A stretch of DNA of 64,000 nt from Begonia masoniana (taxonomy: Eukaryota > Streptophyta > Magnoliopsida > Cucurbitales > Begoniaceae). The number at the start of each line of letters is the position of its first letter. Positions within the stretch are counted from its first letter, which is position 1. Made by a program: the position numbers and the translations under genes. A model generated the notes under the pieces. It did not search any database. It was not told the origin of the DNA and was given only the letters and a program-made list of their open reading frames with translations. This document shows, one piece after another, positions 23,405 to 34,871 of this stretch. The stretch is from assembly GCA_022432975.1 (NCBI GenBank), contig CM039509.1:5209043-5273042 (forward strand), read 5' to 3'.

Positions 23405-23570
23405 CGATTGATGACTTCCATCGGATGATGTCTTCTATCGGATGATGTCTTCCATTAGATGATGTCTTCTATCGGATGATGTCTTCTATCGGATGATGTC
23501 TTCCATCGGATGATGTTTTCTATCGGATGATGTCTTCTATCGGATGATGTCCTCTATCGGATGGAGTATA
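23405..23570 (+). repeat. 17-bp minisatellite in solo LTR family 2
   Basis: About nine copies of TCTTCYATCGGATGATG. It lies in the 3' half of the LTR, at a similar relative place to the arrays of the other families. Its reverse complement contains CATCATCC, close to the GTCATCCA core. Confidence 0.9.
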
Positions 23571-23960
23571 ATGACTCACGTGATGTGCATGTGTCAATCG
23601 GTAGAAGCCGATATTAAGCCTTGTCGTTTTGTGATCGGATGAAGTTTAATGAGTCATGTGATGTGCATGTGTCAATCGGTAGAAGCCGATATTAAGTCTT
23701 GTCGTTTTGTGATCGGATGAAGTCTAATGAGTCACGTGATGTGCATGTGTCAATCGGTAGAAGCTGATATTAAGTCTTGTCGTTTTGTGATGGCTGAAGT
23801 CTAATGAGTCACGTGATGTGCATGTGTCAATCGGTAAAAGCCGATATTAAGTCTTGTCGTTTTGTGATCGGATGAAGTTTAATGAAACACGTGGGATGCA
23901 TGTGTCAATCGGTAGGAGCGTGCACCATGCTTTGTTGTTTTGCGATCGGTAGATGTCCTT
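23571..23960 (+). repeat. 78-bp tandem repeat in solo LTR family 2
   Basis: About five copies of a 78-bp unit containing TAATGAGTCACGTGATG, GTGTCAATCGGTAGAAGC and TTGTCGTTTTGTGATCGG. Each unit has a CACGTG-like or GAGTCA-like word, both known plant bZIP-type binding cores. Functional binding is not shown by the sequence alone. Confidence 0.9.
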
Positions 23961-24147
23961 GAGTTTCCAATTCCCTTCAGCCAAATGTCTTAACGTTTTG
24001 TCTATTCATAAACGTTGTCTACTTATTGAGTTTTTCACTGTAAAGTCGAGGATTAAAGATAGAATTATCATCACCAAGATAAAATTTAAAATTTCCCGTA
24101 ATTTCTCTTAGTTCAGTTCAATGTAAGACTCGGGTTGTTACAAGATG

Positions 24148-24654
24148 AGGTGCATAGGGGGATAGCGACTCGAACTTCTGAACATACTCAGCCACTGATC
24201 CAAATTGCCGCAGTCGAGAGAATTCGATCATCTTTTCCTTCCTCACACTGCGATCGAAGTACTTCTCGTAGAAGATCTTCTTGAATCCGTCACAGCTTAC
24301 TGCCACTGTAGTTGACTGCACCGTGTCCCACCAAAATCCAGCATTCTTGGTGAGATGGAATGTTGCACATAAAACCTTCTTGCTCTCCTCCACTTCGACG
24401 TAGTTGAACATTCGTTCGATCTGCCGGATCCATTCCTCAGCGTGAGCTGGGTCTGTTGATAATCCATCAAACATCGGCGGTTGGAGTCGCTGGAATCTAT
24501 CTCCACTGGTGTCTCGTGGAGCCTTCGCATGGTTATTGTTCCCATTGTCTGCCATCATGCGTTCCATCATGCGTGACTGAACGCCGACTAGCTCAGTTAA
24601 ACGATCAAAGGCGTCGCCCCTGTCGTTTGCATCACCTTGATTCCCCCTCACCAT
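24148..24654 (-). pseudogene. gag N-terminal half, element B
   Basis: Starts at ATG 24654 (MVRGNQGDAND), the best-preserved gag start in the window. It contains the capsid motifs EEWIRQIERMF, FWWDTVQ and FYEKYFDRS, ending at PYAPHLV where the solo LTR entered. The remaining half lies at 19120-18701. There is no stop inside this half. Confidence 0.9.
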
Positions 24655-24801
24655 TTTAAGAAAATCCTATACATAATAACGAATTCAACTTAATAAACAA
24701 GAACAGGTACAGAAACTTAAACACTTACAGTTGGTGGAGCGATCTCGCATGGCGGGTTGCGCAGTCAGACAGTCTACAGAATCACTTTTAAAATCTGAGG
24801 A

Positions 24802-24812
24802 CTTTGATACCA
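24802..24812 (-). promoter_or_regulatory. Primer-binding site of element B
   Basis: On the minus strand TGGTATCAAAG lies six bases inside the 5' LTR end at 24819. It differs from TGGTATCAGAG by one base, probably a later mutation. Confidence 0.8.
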
Positions 24813-25004
24813 TTACTATGACGACCCCGACCCACCGGGACCGTCACGGGATGGGAACGGGACTTGAACTTCGACTTAAACAGGACTCTGACATTTTAGA
24901 CGTAAATATTTTTTGACCCCCTTTTTTTTACCCTTGAACATTTAAAATGGCAAGACATAAAAATGAAGGCATTAAAATGGAAGACGTAAACTGGAAGACG
25001 TAAA

Positions 25005-25560
25005 GTGGTTGACATAAAACGGTTGAAATAAAATGGTTAACATAAAGTGGATGACATGAAACGGATGACATAAATGGTTGACATAAAACGGTTGACATAA
25101 AATGGATGACAGAAAGTGGACGACAGAAGTTGATGACGTAAGTGGATGACATAAAACAGATGATATAAATCGGTTGACATAAAACGGATGACATAAAATG
25201 GATGACAGAAAGTGGATGACATGAAACAGATGACATAAAACGGTTGACATACAACGGTTGACATAAAATGGATGACAGAAAGTGGATGACATGAAACGGA
25301 TGACATAAAACGGTTGGCATAAAACGGTTGACATAAAATGGATGACAGAAAGTGGATGAAAGAAGTGGATGACAGAAAGTGGATGACATGAAACGGATGG
25401 CATAAAACGGTTGACATAAAATGGATGACAAAGAGTGGATGACAGAAGTGGATGACAGAAAGTGGATGACATGAAACGGATGACATAAAACGGTTGACAT
25501 AAAACGGTTGACATAAAATGGATGACAGAAAGTGGATGACAGAAGTGGATGACATGAAAA
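25005..25560 (-). repeat. 14-bp minisatellite in 5' LTR of B
   Basis: About 38 monomers of the YGGWTGACAKAAAR family with small indels. In element orientation it reads TGTCATCCA/TGTCAACCG. Frames of about 170-230 codons across it are repeat artefacts. Confidence 0.95.
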
Positions 25561-25890
25561 GCTTCGAACCCTAAAACCTGATTCTAAATGAAATTTAGAC
25601 ATGTTAGAAAACATGACAGAGGCTCAAGAAATCGAACTACATGGATCGCTCTAAAACTTGAGACAATCCATGCACAACCTAAAATGAAAAGATTCCAAAC
25701 AATTCCAGTATATTTCCAAAAAAATTACAACTGACAGAATAGAGGTTTTAAAACATCAATACAATTTCTATACATCACATGAATCCCAAAAGCTGTACAA
25801 AACTCGACATACACTTCAAACTACACCCTACAGGTCAAAATGCGTCTAACTGCCGCAACCAACACCACGAGCTCGTACTGCCAACTGCAC

Positions 25891-26477
25891 CTACTCGTCA
25901 GCCTGAGGCACAAAGTCCTCATCTGGAGGATTCATACCTACAACAAGGAGTTCAACTATGAGCCTAAAGCTCAGTAAGAACATACAATGTAGTGATGCAT
26001 ATGTTATGCATGAACTTTTGAAATACATGAACATTACTTTACATTACATTCAAGTGGACAAGGATATAAGTGGGGCTTATAGGGGAACTGGCGCAACAGG
26101 AGTGCACTATCAGGCACATAACAGGGATACATAACAGGGTGCCAGTCCCCGTCCCGCGGTTACCGTACATTACATTCACATTTTATCTTTCTTAGCTTAA
26201 AATCTCGTGTACAAAACATTTATATGACTTTCAGGAAAATGTGTATGGATGAACATATACGGTGCTTAAACGTAATATAAAAAGGCAACAGAATATTGGA
26301 ACTAAACTTAAAACAACACACGTTTAACTTAGAACATAACTTACGACCTAACTACCCAACAACCAGAACCTAGTACCTCCGTGAAGTAGGGCCTTATGGG
26401 CCAACTTATATGCATGAACTTACCTGATGTCCGTAAAGTTGAAAATCTTACACGTAAGTCCTTGGCGATTCTCGAAC
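25891..26477 (-). other. Candidate spliced mini-exon pair in 5' LTR of B
   Basis: The internal exon 26477-26424 (54 nt, open, ending LRTS) and terminal exon 25937-25891 (Gly then MNPPDEDFVPQADE, TAG; 47 nt) match those in the 3' LTR of the same element. The exon 1 frame ends in TAA directly at the donor near 26690, so no start codon in frame is evident. Confidence 0.5.
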
Positions 26478-27101
26478 CTCTATCATGCACTATCGAACAT
26501 AAACCACATTGAAAAATGCTAACTAACAAACTTAGTAGAAATCTCTCTAAGCTCTATTCAAACCCTTAGATAACATTCTAGCGTGTTTTTGTACAAAAAC
26601 GATAATTTTTCTTCAAAACCTTAACCCCAAAACTTCAACGGAACTCACATATAACTAGTCAAAACTCATTAACTAGCGTAGAGGATTACCTTAGACGGAG
26701 AAATCAGGAGAAATCAGAAGGAAAGAAGGACTTCGTTGATCATTGGCGTGGAAAGGAAGTTGTGTTGTTTGCGTGAAAGAGCGAAACAGATAAGAGAGAA
26801 AATGAGAAGTGTTTCATGTAGGAGGGAGGGGAAGAGAGGAAGAACATGGCTTCTTCAACAAGTTGAACATGTGTCAAGCCCTCATTGGCTCTCTCCCAAC
26901 CACCTTAATTGCTTTCTCATAATGCCCTTCCATTGATTTCTAACTAAATCGTTATTTAGTTCGTCGATTCGGTCTCACAATCTCTCTTTTTTATTAAACA
27001 CACCGACAATTTCTCCTAAAACATTCATTATATTAATATCAAATTAATCCCGTTTAGTAATTCGGGGGATAATTACATGGCCAAAAATGCCGGTTGTTAC
27101 A

Positions 27102-28222
27102 CTCATACCTAAACACAATATCAAACCAACATCAGGATGAAATTTCAAACTTAAAAATCTAAAGTCTAAGTCAAAAAATGACTAAAGAATGTTTGAGTTG
27201 AAAGTCTAAATCGAGTTTAGAATAGCCACTAAAACAACTCAAGAAAGATTGGGTAAAAATTCAATTTTGGTCCCAAAATTGGGATATATCACAACCCAAG
27301 TGGTTCGAGCCTCGACCAACTCGATCGAGATGTGGCCCCCAAACTTTGGGGTTGGGCCACAATTGGCTCAACTTGAGTCGCGGCCATGGAGGGGCTGGGC
27401 CAGGACTTAGCTTGGTCTGATCTGCGGCCTGACGACTTCTGCTAGTCACCATCCGACTAAAATCGAGCCAGAAAACTCCATGTTTTTCAATTAAAATTTC
27501 CTCTAATCTGACCAGACGTGTTTCCGACCCATTACGAAAAATCCAGAACATCTAAACGATGATTTTCTTTTCAAAATCCATTACTAAATTCTAGCAGTCC
27601 AATTTCAACATCAAAGACTTTAGTTAAAAATTAAATGCAAGAATTGGATTTACCTTTTAAAGTTTTTGGTGGCCTCCTTCTATTCTAATGCACAACAATG
27701 TGTAAGTGCTTGTGCTTTAAAAATATAGTTTCCAAAGGTGATTCCGACATCATTATGAAATCTAATTTGTTTAAACATTCGCAGAAGGAAAAAACCTGAA
27801 AGTTTTCTTAGTTGTAGAAGTTATCTCTTCCATTTTTGAACGACCCCTTCAAAGTTGACATTTCAACATCAATGTTAAATCCTTTGATACACAAAATCAA
27901 TTTCGTCCATAACACAGATTCACTAGAAGAAAATAGCAGAATCAATAAAAGAAATTATTTCACTGCGAATGATGAACAAAAATTGCCAAAGCTCGCAGAA
28001 AATTTATACCTTTTTTTCTCTAACTTGACTTATTCTAGAGAGAGATAGAGTGTTTTTGGAGGGGAGGGGAGTTGGTATCGACCTTTCCCCCACTCACAGA
28101 AATAGGGGAAACTATCCCCTTATCTCGGCATTCAACTTTCCTTGATAAAGAGAAGTTTCAATTTTTTCTTAAGCGGCTTTCACATTTCCCTTTTTTACTT
28201 TATGATTTTCCATTGAACTCGA
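27102..28222. other. Unassigned, probably LTR/flank of element G
   Basis: No gene supported. A 96-codon minus frame (27551-27261) has no recognisable domain and a simple composition. The segment 28050-28200 has TTTCCCCCACTCAC and a pyrimidine-rich end ahead of the integrase tail of element G. Element G is on the minus strand, so this is where its 3' LTR would lie. LTR ends could not be fixed. Confidence 0.35.
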
Positions 28223-28660
28223 ACTAGAGGAATATCACGATGACGCAAAACTCTGATCTCACGACCCAAAACTTTCTGAGGCTACTCAACGTAAGAAACA
28301 CCCTCCTTGGTAGGGACCTAGGTTTAAGAAATAATATGAGACGAATTATAAACATAGTTTCTGGCATAGACACATGGAAGACGTTGTGAACGTGCTTTAA
28401 CTGATATGGTAATTCCAATATATGTGCGACTGTGCCTTCTCATTCAATAATTCAAAAATGTCAGATATACTTCGGGGATAATTTTCCTTTAACACCAAAT
28501 TGACTCGTATCTTTTCTTGGTCTTACTTTCAAACCTACAAAATTTTCATTCTCAAATTCGACTTCTCTTCTTAAAAAGTTTGAATACCATTTTTGACAAC
28601 TTTGAACTAATCTTAACTTAATCACTTGAGCCTTCTTAGTGGTCTCTTGAATCTAATCAA
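28223..28660 (-). pseudogene. Integrase C-terminal part, element G
   Basis: QETTKKAQVIK near 28640 and ELPYQLKHVHNVFHVSM near 28400 match the integrase tail of Tekay-like elements. Several stops and frame changes separate them. The same segment recurs in part at 60341-60576. Confidence 0.6.
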
Positions 28661-28672
28661 GCCTGAGGGTAA

Positions 28673-29825
28673 CACGTGTTGGCTTAGAGTGATTTAAGCT
28701 TTATGTATTTTGATGATGAGTACTCTAAATGTGATTAAATTATATCTAAGTTGTTTATTGATTTAATATTTGGAAATACTCTTGATAAGAGGTATTTGAT
28801 TATTCTAACAGGTATATTTAACTCTTCTCGATTAATGATCAAGTTCATAGGACTTCGATGAAAAGTATGCAAAAAATAGTTTAAGCACCCGAGAGCTCAA
28901 AGTGTCAACTGAACCAGCAAGGTGTCGACTACACGAACATTTCAAAACTTACAGAGAGCTCGAAGTTTTGACCAACATCTTAAAGTGTCATTTGCAGAAT
29001 AATTGCAAAATTATAGAGAGTTCAAGGTGTCGACCGCCTAGACATAGTGTCGACTGCCAACATATTACAAAAATTACAGAGAACTCAAGATGTCGACCAC
29101 CTAGACAAAGTGTCGACCGCTAGCATAGTGCAAAAATTATAGTGAGCTCAAGGTGTCGACCAGTGCGGTCTATAATAGTAATGATCGGGTTGTTGAAATC
29201 GTTTGAAAAAGCTCTCGATGATCACATGTCGACCGAGTAACTGTTTTTTGAAGACTCTATAAATATAAAAATGGTGTCTTTGTGCAAAAACGCCCAACTT
29301 GAGTTGGGAAGGAATTTTCAAGCAAAATCTTTGGAGTGCGGACGTAGGAAAGATTAGAGGAAACACGTTAACAAATTGATTGCATATCTCTTTTCGTACC
29401 TCATTGATTATTTTATCATAGAATATTGCATATCCAAGTTAATCATTTTGTTTTAGAGAAAATATAATATTTGAGATTTCTAGCCATTAATATTTAACTA
29501 AAAATTTATAAACCTAATTCGCCTCCTTACAAATGAATCATTGTAATGGCATTGGATTGTCGCCTAAAAATTCAATCAATCGAACCAGAAGTTTGAGTTG
29601 AGAATTAATCTTCAAGAAGGAGCCTTGAGCGCGGACATAGGCAAGAATGATCAAACTACCAAATTGGTTGGATCTCTCTATTCTTACCTCCTCGATTGTT
29701 TATCCAAGAATTTTGCATATCCAAGTTAACCATTTTGGTTAAAAGGAAATATTATATTTGAGATTGCTAGCCATTAACATTTAATTAACAATTTATAAAC
29801 CTAATTCAACCCCCCTTCCCTTTAC
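28673..29825. mobile_element. Insert N in integrase of element G
   Basis: A 1.15-kb sequence interrupting the integrase frame, with GGTAA before it and GTTAA after it (GGTAA after the copy at 61739). This fits a 5-bp target duplication. It holds a CTATAAATATAAAA TATA-like box near 29256 and an internal direct repeat of about 220 bp (29297-29530 versus 29600-29815). It has no coding sequence. It resembles a solo LTR ending in a C-rich run, but the family is not identified. Confidence 0.55.
28890..29165. repeat. Irregular GTGTCGACC repeats in insert N
   Basis: Words such as GTGTCGACCGCC, GTGTCAACTG and GTGTCGACTGCC recur every 30-60 bp, separated by TTACAGAGAGCTCGAAG-like linkers. They are repeated in the second copy at 60800-61075. 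The core GTCGACC/GTCAACC resembles that of the LTR arrays. Confidence 0.75.
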
Positions 29826-29839
29826 GTTAATTTCAATCC

Positions 29840-30191
29840 TACAACACACTCTTCAGCCTTTGCCTAATATGATTGTGATCTAAATTGTCTTCCATGTAAA
29901 AGCCTTGTTTGGTGAAACCCCAATACTGGTATGGTAGCTCTTATTATAAATTAACTCCACTAAATGCAAATGGTTCACCCAACTATCTCTGAAATCCAAA
30001 ATACATGACTTGAACATGTCCTTGAGAGTATGAATTGTACGTTCTGATTGGCCATCAGTTTGAGGATGATGTGCAGTACTCAAATTTAGCTTGATGCCCA
30101 AATCTTTTTGAAAAACTCTAAAAATTTTTGAAGTGAACCTTAGATCTTTGTCTAACAAAATTTTGAAGTGAATCATGAAGAGGATCAACAT
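29840..30191 (-). pseudogene. Integrase core fragment, element G
   Basis: LRFTSKIFRVFQ, HHPQTDGQSERTIHTL and SYHTSIGVSPNKA give the C-terminal half of the DD35E core, including the catalytic Glu. It is preceded by degenerate sequence and ends at insert N. It corresponds to 61739-62100 in copy 2. Confidence 0.75.
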
Positions 30192-32160
30192 TAGCTATAT
30201 ATAATGTACTCAATCTCTCAAAGAGAATTTCATTATGACCGAAAAAAATGTGCAATTTTTTTCAATCTATCAACTATCACTAAAACTGCATCAAATCTCT
30301 CCACAATCCTCGATAACCTAATTACAAATTCATAGTAAATTAATACAATTTCTATTTAGGGATAGAGAGAGGTTGTAACAACCCAACTGCTCTCTTTACC
30401 CGCCCAAATCTTTTTCAACTTTTTCTGTAAATACATGAACTATCTGAGCATCTTCTTGATACTGCAGTTCATAATTTTTAATAGTCAAATATCTCTTCCA
30501 CTCTTCCAACATAAGACAAGAAAGTGAACATTGAGGATAACGACTCGAGATATCAGTAACATCATTGACTTTTCCAAGATGGTACTCCAAAATAAAATTG
30601 TAATCTCTCATATACTTCATCAACCGGTGTTGACGAATGCTTAAAGCATGCTGCATAAATAACTAAAAATATCTCCAATTTAGCACCACATAAATAACTT
30701 CGTCAAATCTTCAAGGTCAATATATAGCAACCGACTCTAAATTATGAATAAGGTGATTTCGTTCATGTGTCTTTAATTTTTGAGATGCATAGGCTATTAC
30801 TCGTTTTTGTTGCATCAAAACATAACTCAAACAGCTCATGATGCATAAGAATAAACTAAGTAAGGTAAACTTTCATCGGGTGAAACCAAAACTTGGGCAG
30901 TAGTCAATCTCTACTTAATCTCTTCAAAAGATGTCTAACATTTATCGCCCTATACTAACTTTATTTATAATCTTGTCAATTGAGCTAACGACATTACTAC
31001 AGAAGAAAAATTATCCAAAAATCAATAGTAATAATCAGCCAAATCAAAGAAACTACGTCCCTCAATGACGTTTTTGGGTAGCTTCCATTTTAATACAATT
31101 TCAACCTTAGCTGGATCAACTAAAATTTCATTCTAAGAAACAACATGGCATAGAAACTTTACATCTCTCCTCCAAAAATTACACTTTCTAGCTTTCCATA
31201 TAACTGGTGCTCATGCAACGTCTACAAAAATATTTTATAGTGTTCCATATGCTCCTCGTGAGACTTAGAATATATTAAAATATCATTAAAAAAATCACCA
31301 CAAATTAGTCAACATAGGGTCGGAAGACTCGATTCATCAAATCTATAATGATTTTGTTGCATTAATCAATATAAGCAAAAGCACCATAAACTCAAAAATG
31401 TCCATATGGAGTTCGAAAGACCGTCATAGTAATATCCTCTTCATGAAGTTTCATTTGATGATAATCAAATCTCAAATTAATATTTGAAAAATAATACATC
31501 CTCTCAACTAATCAAACAAATCTTTTATTTTTGGGAACATGTATCTAATTTTGATATTCGCATGATTCTGTTTTCGATCAATACATAACTGAATCGATCC
31601 ATCTTGCTTCTTTGCAAATAACGCCGGTGCTCCCTAAGGAAAAACACTATTTTTGAAAAACCTTTTTTCTAACAAATCATCCAATTGAGCTTTCAACTCA
31701 TTAAATTTGGCAAGAGCCATGTGTTACGGAGCAATTGAAATTGGTGCAGTATCGGTTACTAAGTCAATGGAAAACTCAATCTCATGGTCGGATGGTAATC
31801 CACAGATATCCTCGAGAACTACATGAAAATAGTCACAAACGATCAATAACTCTGAATTCTGCCGAATCGTAACAAGTCACCACTCACAGTAAAAACATTC
31901 TCGTAAAGCTCTAATCTTTTCTAACTATCAAACATGCTCAAAAAATGAGATCAATGAAGTTCACATGATTATTACATGGATGCACCAAAACGAGTCCATC
32001 TTTCAACGTAAGGGTTATATTCCTCTGGTGGCAGTTAATTTTAGCCTTGTAATGGTTCACCAATCTATACCTAGAATCACATCAAACTGATCCATAGATT
32101 TAACTATCAAATCAACCAATAGCTCGTTCACACTAACAAAGAGAACACTAGAACAAACAA
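30192..32160 (-). pseudogene. Degenerate RT-RNase H of element G
   Basis: A readable RNase H end (KYMRDYNFILEYHLGKVND) lies at 30656-30396. An RT catalytic-box relic followed by SKSHEEHMEHYKIFL sits near 31210-31300, with frame changes at the box itself. An RT N-terminal part lies near 31600-31800. Most of this stretch is absent from copy 2. Confidence 0.6.
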
Positions 32161-32170
32161 GTAAATTCAA

Positions 32171-32398
32171 TTAATAACTCTCATTCATAGTGGTATTCAA
32201 AATTAAGAGATTTTCTAGTTTCTCTATTGTTACACCCATAATATTAGCAAATGATGCAAAAGTGAAAGAATTAGTTGCAACCATATCAAATACTACATGA
32301 ACAACAATATTAAAGAAGGAAATCGTACTTTCACTAACACCTTGGCCAGTTTGATCAGAAGCTTCAGCCTTGGTAACTACATACATTATGCTAGTCAT
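32171..32398 (-). pseudogene. Protease fragment, element G
   Basis: The frame contains FDMVATNSF where active proteases have FDTGATHSF, so the catalytic DTG is lost, followed by IEKLENLL and NESY. The copy at 62338-62150 has the same inactivating change, so the loss predates the duplication. Confidence 0.7.
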
Positions 32399-32850
32399 TT
32401 TCTCCTTTCCTTACTTGTTGCCACCATAACCACCCTTTGACGATCCGAGAACTTATCTCACATTCTGGCTTGTAGATCCTGCATGAGTGGGATTAGATGC
32501 GAAACTATTGGTATCCAGCAAGCCTCTGAAAGTCATTACCTGCAGGCTAATATTGATGTTGATATGTCAGCTTATATCAAACTAGCAAAAGAGCATTAAA
32601 AAATCCAAGGCCAGTTCCAAATTTAGGTCTTAAAGATGTTGTCTGTGTAGGTGTAGAATTTGCTTGACTATGCCTATGATTCATCAAATAGTTTTTCCTA
32701 AATTGTCTAAGTTGTTCACATGTATGACAATCATAAAGGCCAGAAGTCCACTAGACTGACAATGAACTCTACTTTGAGTATATCAACCTTTGTTCGAACC
32801 ATTCCGCTGAATCTTACCACCCACAGTGTGCTACTTGATTCCCTTACCTT

Positions 32851-33850
32851 TAACTAAATGTGACGTGCTTCAAGTTGGGAAAATGAAATAGAAGCACAAA
32901 TGTCATAAACGGTTGAAACAGATTTTTGGCCAAAAATGGCTAACTTCTAGAAAGCACAGCTCCTTCAAGGAGACTCCAATAAAGCTAAAATTTTAACACA
33001 AATTTACTCAGGATGTTTGTAACTACCCTCCAAATTTCAGAGGAAAAATTGCTAGGAATGAAAAGTTATGGAAGAAATAGTGCCCGTTCGTACGAAAATT
33101 GATCAACAGCACCTTCTCGGGGCTTGGCTCTCTTTTGATGAAGAACACTTGACCTTGCTTGGATGAGAGCTTTGTGCACCCTTGCTGAATGTTCTAACTT
33201 CAGAGAAGAGGTAGAGGAGGGCAATAAAAAAAGATTCCACCACACTCACAAAGGTGGAAACCACACACAACGGATACAACTCACCGAAGATGTGTGGCTG
33301 CTTGATGCTCAGAGCTTCAAGGTTTGAAGAAGAAAACTTCAATTGTTTTGATTCAAAATGTGTTGCCTTCCAGCAAATTAAGGTTCACATGATCACCCAA
33401 CAAGGAGGGGAAAAAGGGAAGGTTGTTTTGTTAAGTCACCTAGCCAAGCACAAGCTTGCCTTGCCAATTTTGGCAACATCCTTCCTCTCTCCAAATGTCA
33501 CTTTCAAGTGGTCTATTCTTCCACAAAACATAGCCCTAAGAGGCCTCTAATGTCACAAGTGTTCAGCCATCATACACATATAAGAAAATTAAACAAATTT
33601 TTAGAAACAAAAGCTAAACATAAAGGATTACATCACTTTGTCCCAAGGAAAACATCATTTCCTCCTTCAAGCTTGGTTCAGTCAAGGGGGTACTCCCACG
33701 ATGACAAATGAAATAGCTTCTGTATGTCTTGTGAATTTAGGTTTCATCTCTAATTTGTTTCTTAAAGAGTTACCTACAAAATTAGCACACAAGTTAGATA
33801 AAGTTTATATTCGTGACCGAGTGGTTGCTCATCTTGGCACATTATCCTCC
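32851..33850 (-). repeat. LTR-like 3' region of element F1
   Basis: No gene. Non-coding sequence between the gag/protease end of G and the integrase tail of F1, nearly identical to 62800-63800. Part of it (33480-33850) resembles 49260-49650, so it is a repeated LTR or 3' untranslated segment of this gypsy family. Small frames on both strands are not supported as genes. Confidence 0.5.
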
Positions 33851-34290
33851 TCGGGTGGTTGAGAATTTGACCTCAAACCTAAATGGGTGCCCTCCTTTTC
33901 TTCTTCCTATTCCCCAAAGTAAGCGGATAGGTCTCGAACGTTAAAGGTAGCCGAAACTCCATATTCTCTCTGCAATTCAAGTTTATAGGTGTTGTTGTTT
34001 ATCCCTTCCACTATCTTAAATGGACCATCAGTTTGGAGGTAGAAGGATATGCTAAATGGCAATTTGATACCCAACTTACTCCATAGCATTTTCCAAAATG
34101 AACATATGAGCTTGGTGTCCCTATCTGAAATGATGGACCTTGGAATTCCATATATGCATATCACTTCCTTGAAATATAATTTGCATACGTGCATGGAATC
34201 ATCCATCTTGGAACCAGCTACAAAATGAACAATCTTTGAGAATCAGTCCATTGCTACAAGTGAATTTTACATAACTCCTCCATCTTATCT
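33851..34290 (-). pseudogene. Integrase with internal deletion, element F1
   Basis: Core pieces IPRSIISDRDTK (second catalytic Asp) and SFYLQTDG are followed directly by PFKIVEGINNNTYKLEL and VSATFNVRDLSAYFGE of the C-terminal domain. The Glu-bearing part of the core is therefore deleted at a shared GATGG word. The tail ends near VPR at about 33850. Confidence 0.8.
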
Positions 34291-34850
34291 CAACACAACA
34301 TGAGGATTATAGGGCTTCCCTCTAGACGAGACTTTCCTAACTCCTTCATAGACATGAAAATGGTGGATTTGGCCTTTCCCTGCTTCCTCAATTCATCATC
34401 TAGAGCCACTTGATCTGGCTTGAGTGGAGCAAGCTTAATTCCTTTTCCTCTAAACTTAAAAGAATAAAGGTTAGAGTATCCATCATGAAACACTCTCTTA
34501 TCATATTGCCACGATCTTCTCAATAAGAGGTGACTAGCATTCATTGGCACCACCTCACAAAGGACCTTGTCCTTGTATCCTCCAATTGAAAACTCTACGC
34601 TTACTTGCTTTGAGACTTTGATATCTTCCTGGTCACTCAACCATCTTAACTTGTAAGGGCTAGGGTGTAGGGTAGTATCTAACCCTAGCTTGTCCATAAG
34701 ATCACAAGAAGCCAAATTGGTACAACCTCCTCCATCGATGATGAGAAAGCAAACTTTCTCTATGATCAAGTATCGCCTATAGAAGATGTTCTCCCTTTGA
34801 TACTCTTCATGGTTGGCTTGAGATGTTAGGACTCTTCGTATAACTATCAA
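34290..34850 (-). CDS. Protease-region open frame, element F1
   Basis: 186 codons open without a stop. LIIDGGGCTNLAS near the start is the aspartic protease active-site region; family members usually have DGGSC. It is followed by PYKLRWLSDQ and EVVPMNASHLLLRRSWQYD. The frame is probably part of a former gag-pol polyprotein, not a separate gene, and its true upstream start is lost by a frame break at 34850. Confidence 0.65.
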   Translation of the reverse strand: MIVIRRVLTSQANHEEYQRENIFYRRYLIIEKVCFLIIDGGGCTNLASCDLMDKLGLDTTLHPSPYKLRWLSDQEDIKVSKQVSVEFSIGGYKDKVLCEVVPMNASHLLLRRSWQYDKRVFHDGYSNLYSFKFRGKGIKLAPLKPDQVALDDELRKQGKAKSTIFMSMKELGKSRLEGSPIILMLC

Positions 34851-34871
34851 TAGTGGTCCTTCTTGAGCATA

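Larger units (their letters stand above)
19126..24142 (+). mobile_element. Solo LTR (LTR family 2) inserted in gag of B
   Basis: Starts TGTAACACCCG, ends GTTGTTACA, and is flanked by a perfect 5-bp duplication AGATG (19121-19125 and 24143-24147). Removing the nested LTR 20484-23130 and its duplicated ATTTC leaves about 2365 bp. That remainder is homologous throughout to the 5' LTR of element D (43607-45828). No internal region remains, so it is a solo LTR left by LTR-LTR recombination. Confidence 0.93.
12886..27101 (-). mobile_element. Element B: Tekay/Del-like gypsy element with nested insertions
   Basis: Read on the minus strand: 5' LTR (27101-24819), primer-binding site, gag (from 24654), protease, RT, RNase H, integrase with chromodomain-like tail (to about 15283), and a 3' LTR trimmed at both ends (15263-12886). 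Two solo LTRs nested in each other split gag at 24142/19126, and a Cassandra element splits the 3' LTR. All pol domains are recognisable but broken by stops and frameshifts. The bases after the 5' LTR are CTCAT; the partner duplication at the other end is lost. Confidence 0.9.
24819..27101 (-). repeat. 5' LTR of element B (LTR family 1)
   Basis: In element orientation TGTAACAACCGG (27101) to GGGTCGTCA (24819), 2283 bp. It is homologous to the element A LTR and to the truncated 3' LTR at 12886-15263. It carries the 14-bp array 25005-25560 and a conserved donor/acceptor set (CAG|GTAAGT at 26423; acceptor TTGTAG at 25938). Confidence 0.88.
28223..32850 (-). mobile_element. Element G: degenerate gypsy, minus strand
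   Basis: From high to low coordinate: protease region (about 32400-32170), RT remnants (31800-30700), RNase H end (30656-30396), integrase (30191-29840), insert N (28673-29825), then the integrase C-terminus (about 28660-28223; VHNVFHVSM). Every domain carries stops and frameshifts. It is partly duplicated at 60341-62850. Confidence 0.75.
28430..34030. repeat. Large direct duplication, copy 1
   Basis: Matches 60341-64000 in the same order and orientation, including insert N and the broken element F1. Copy 2 lacks about 1.97 kb (30226-32200 here). The two copies differ by scattered substitutions and short indels. Confidence 0.9.

Noticed and set aside
24928..25614. Open frames up to 228 codons of the same composition
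   Set aside because: Same repeat artefact, inside the 5' LTR of element B.
1383..27106. CTCAT beside both the element A LTR (1383-1387) and the element B LTR (27102-27106), as if one inverted event
   Set aside because: Sequence beyond the five bases differs and the elements are in opposite orientation. A 5-bp match can arise by chance.
27261..27551. 96-codon minus frame
   Set aside because: No family resemblance; simple composition in a likely LTR.
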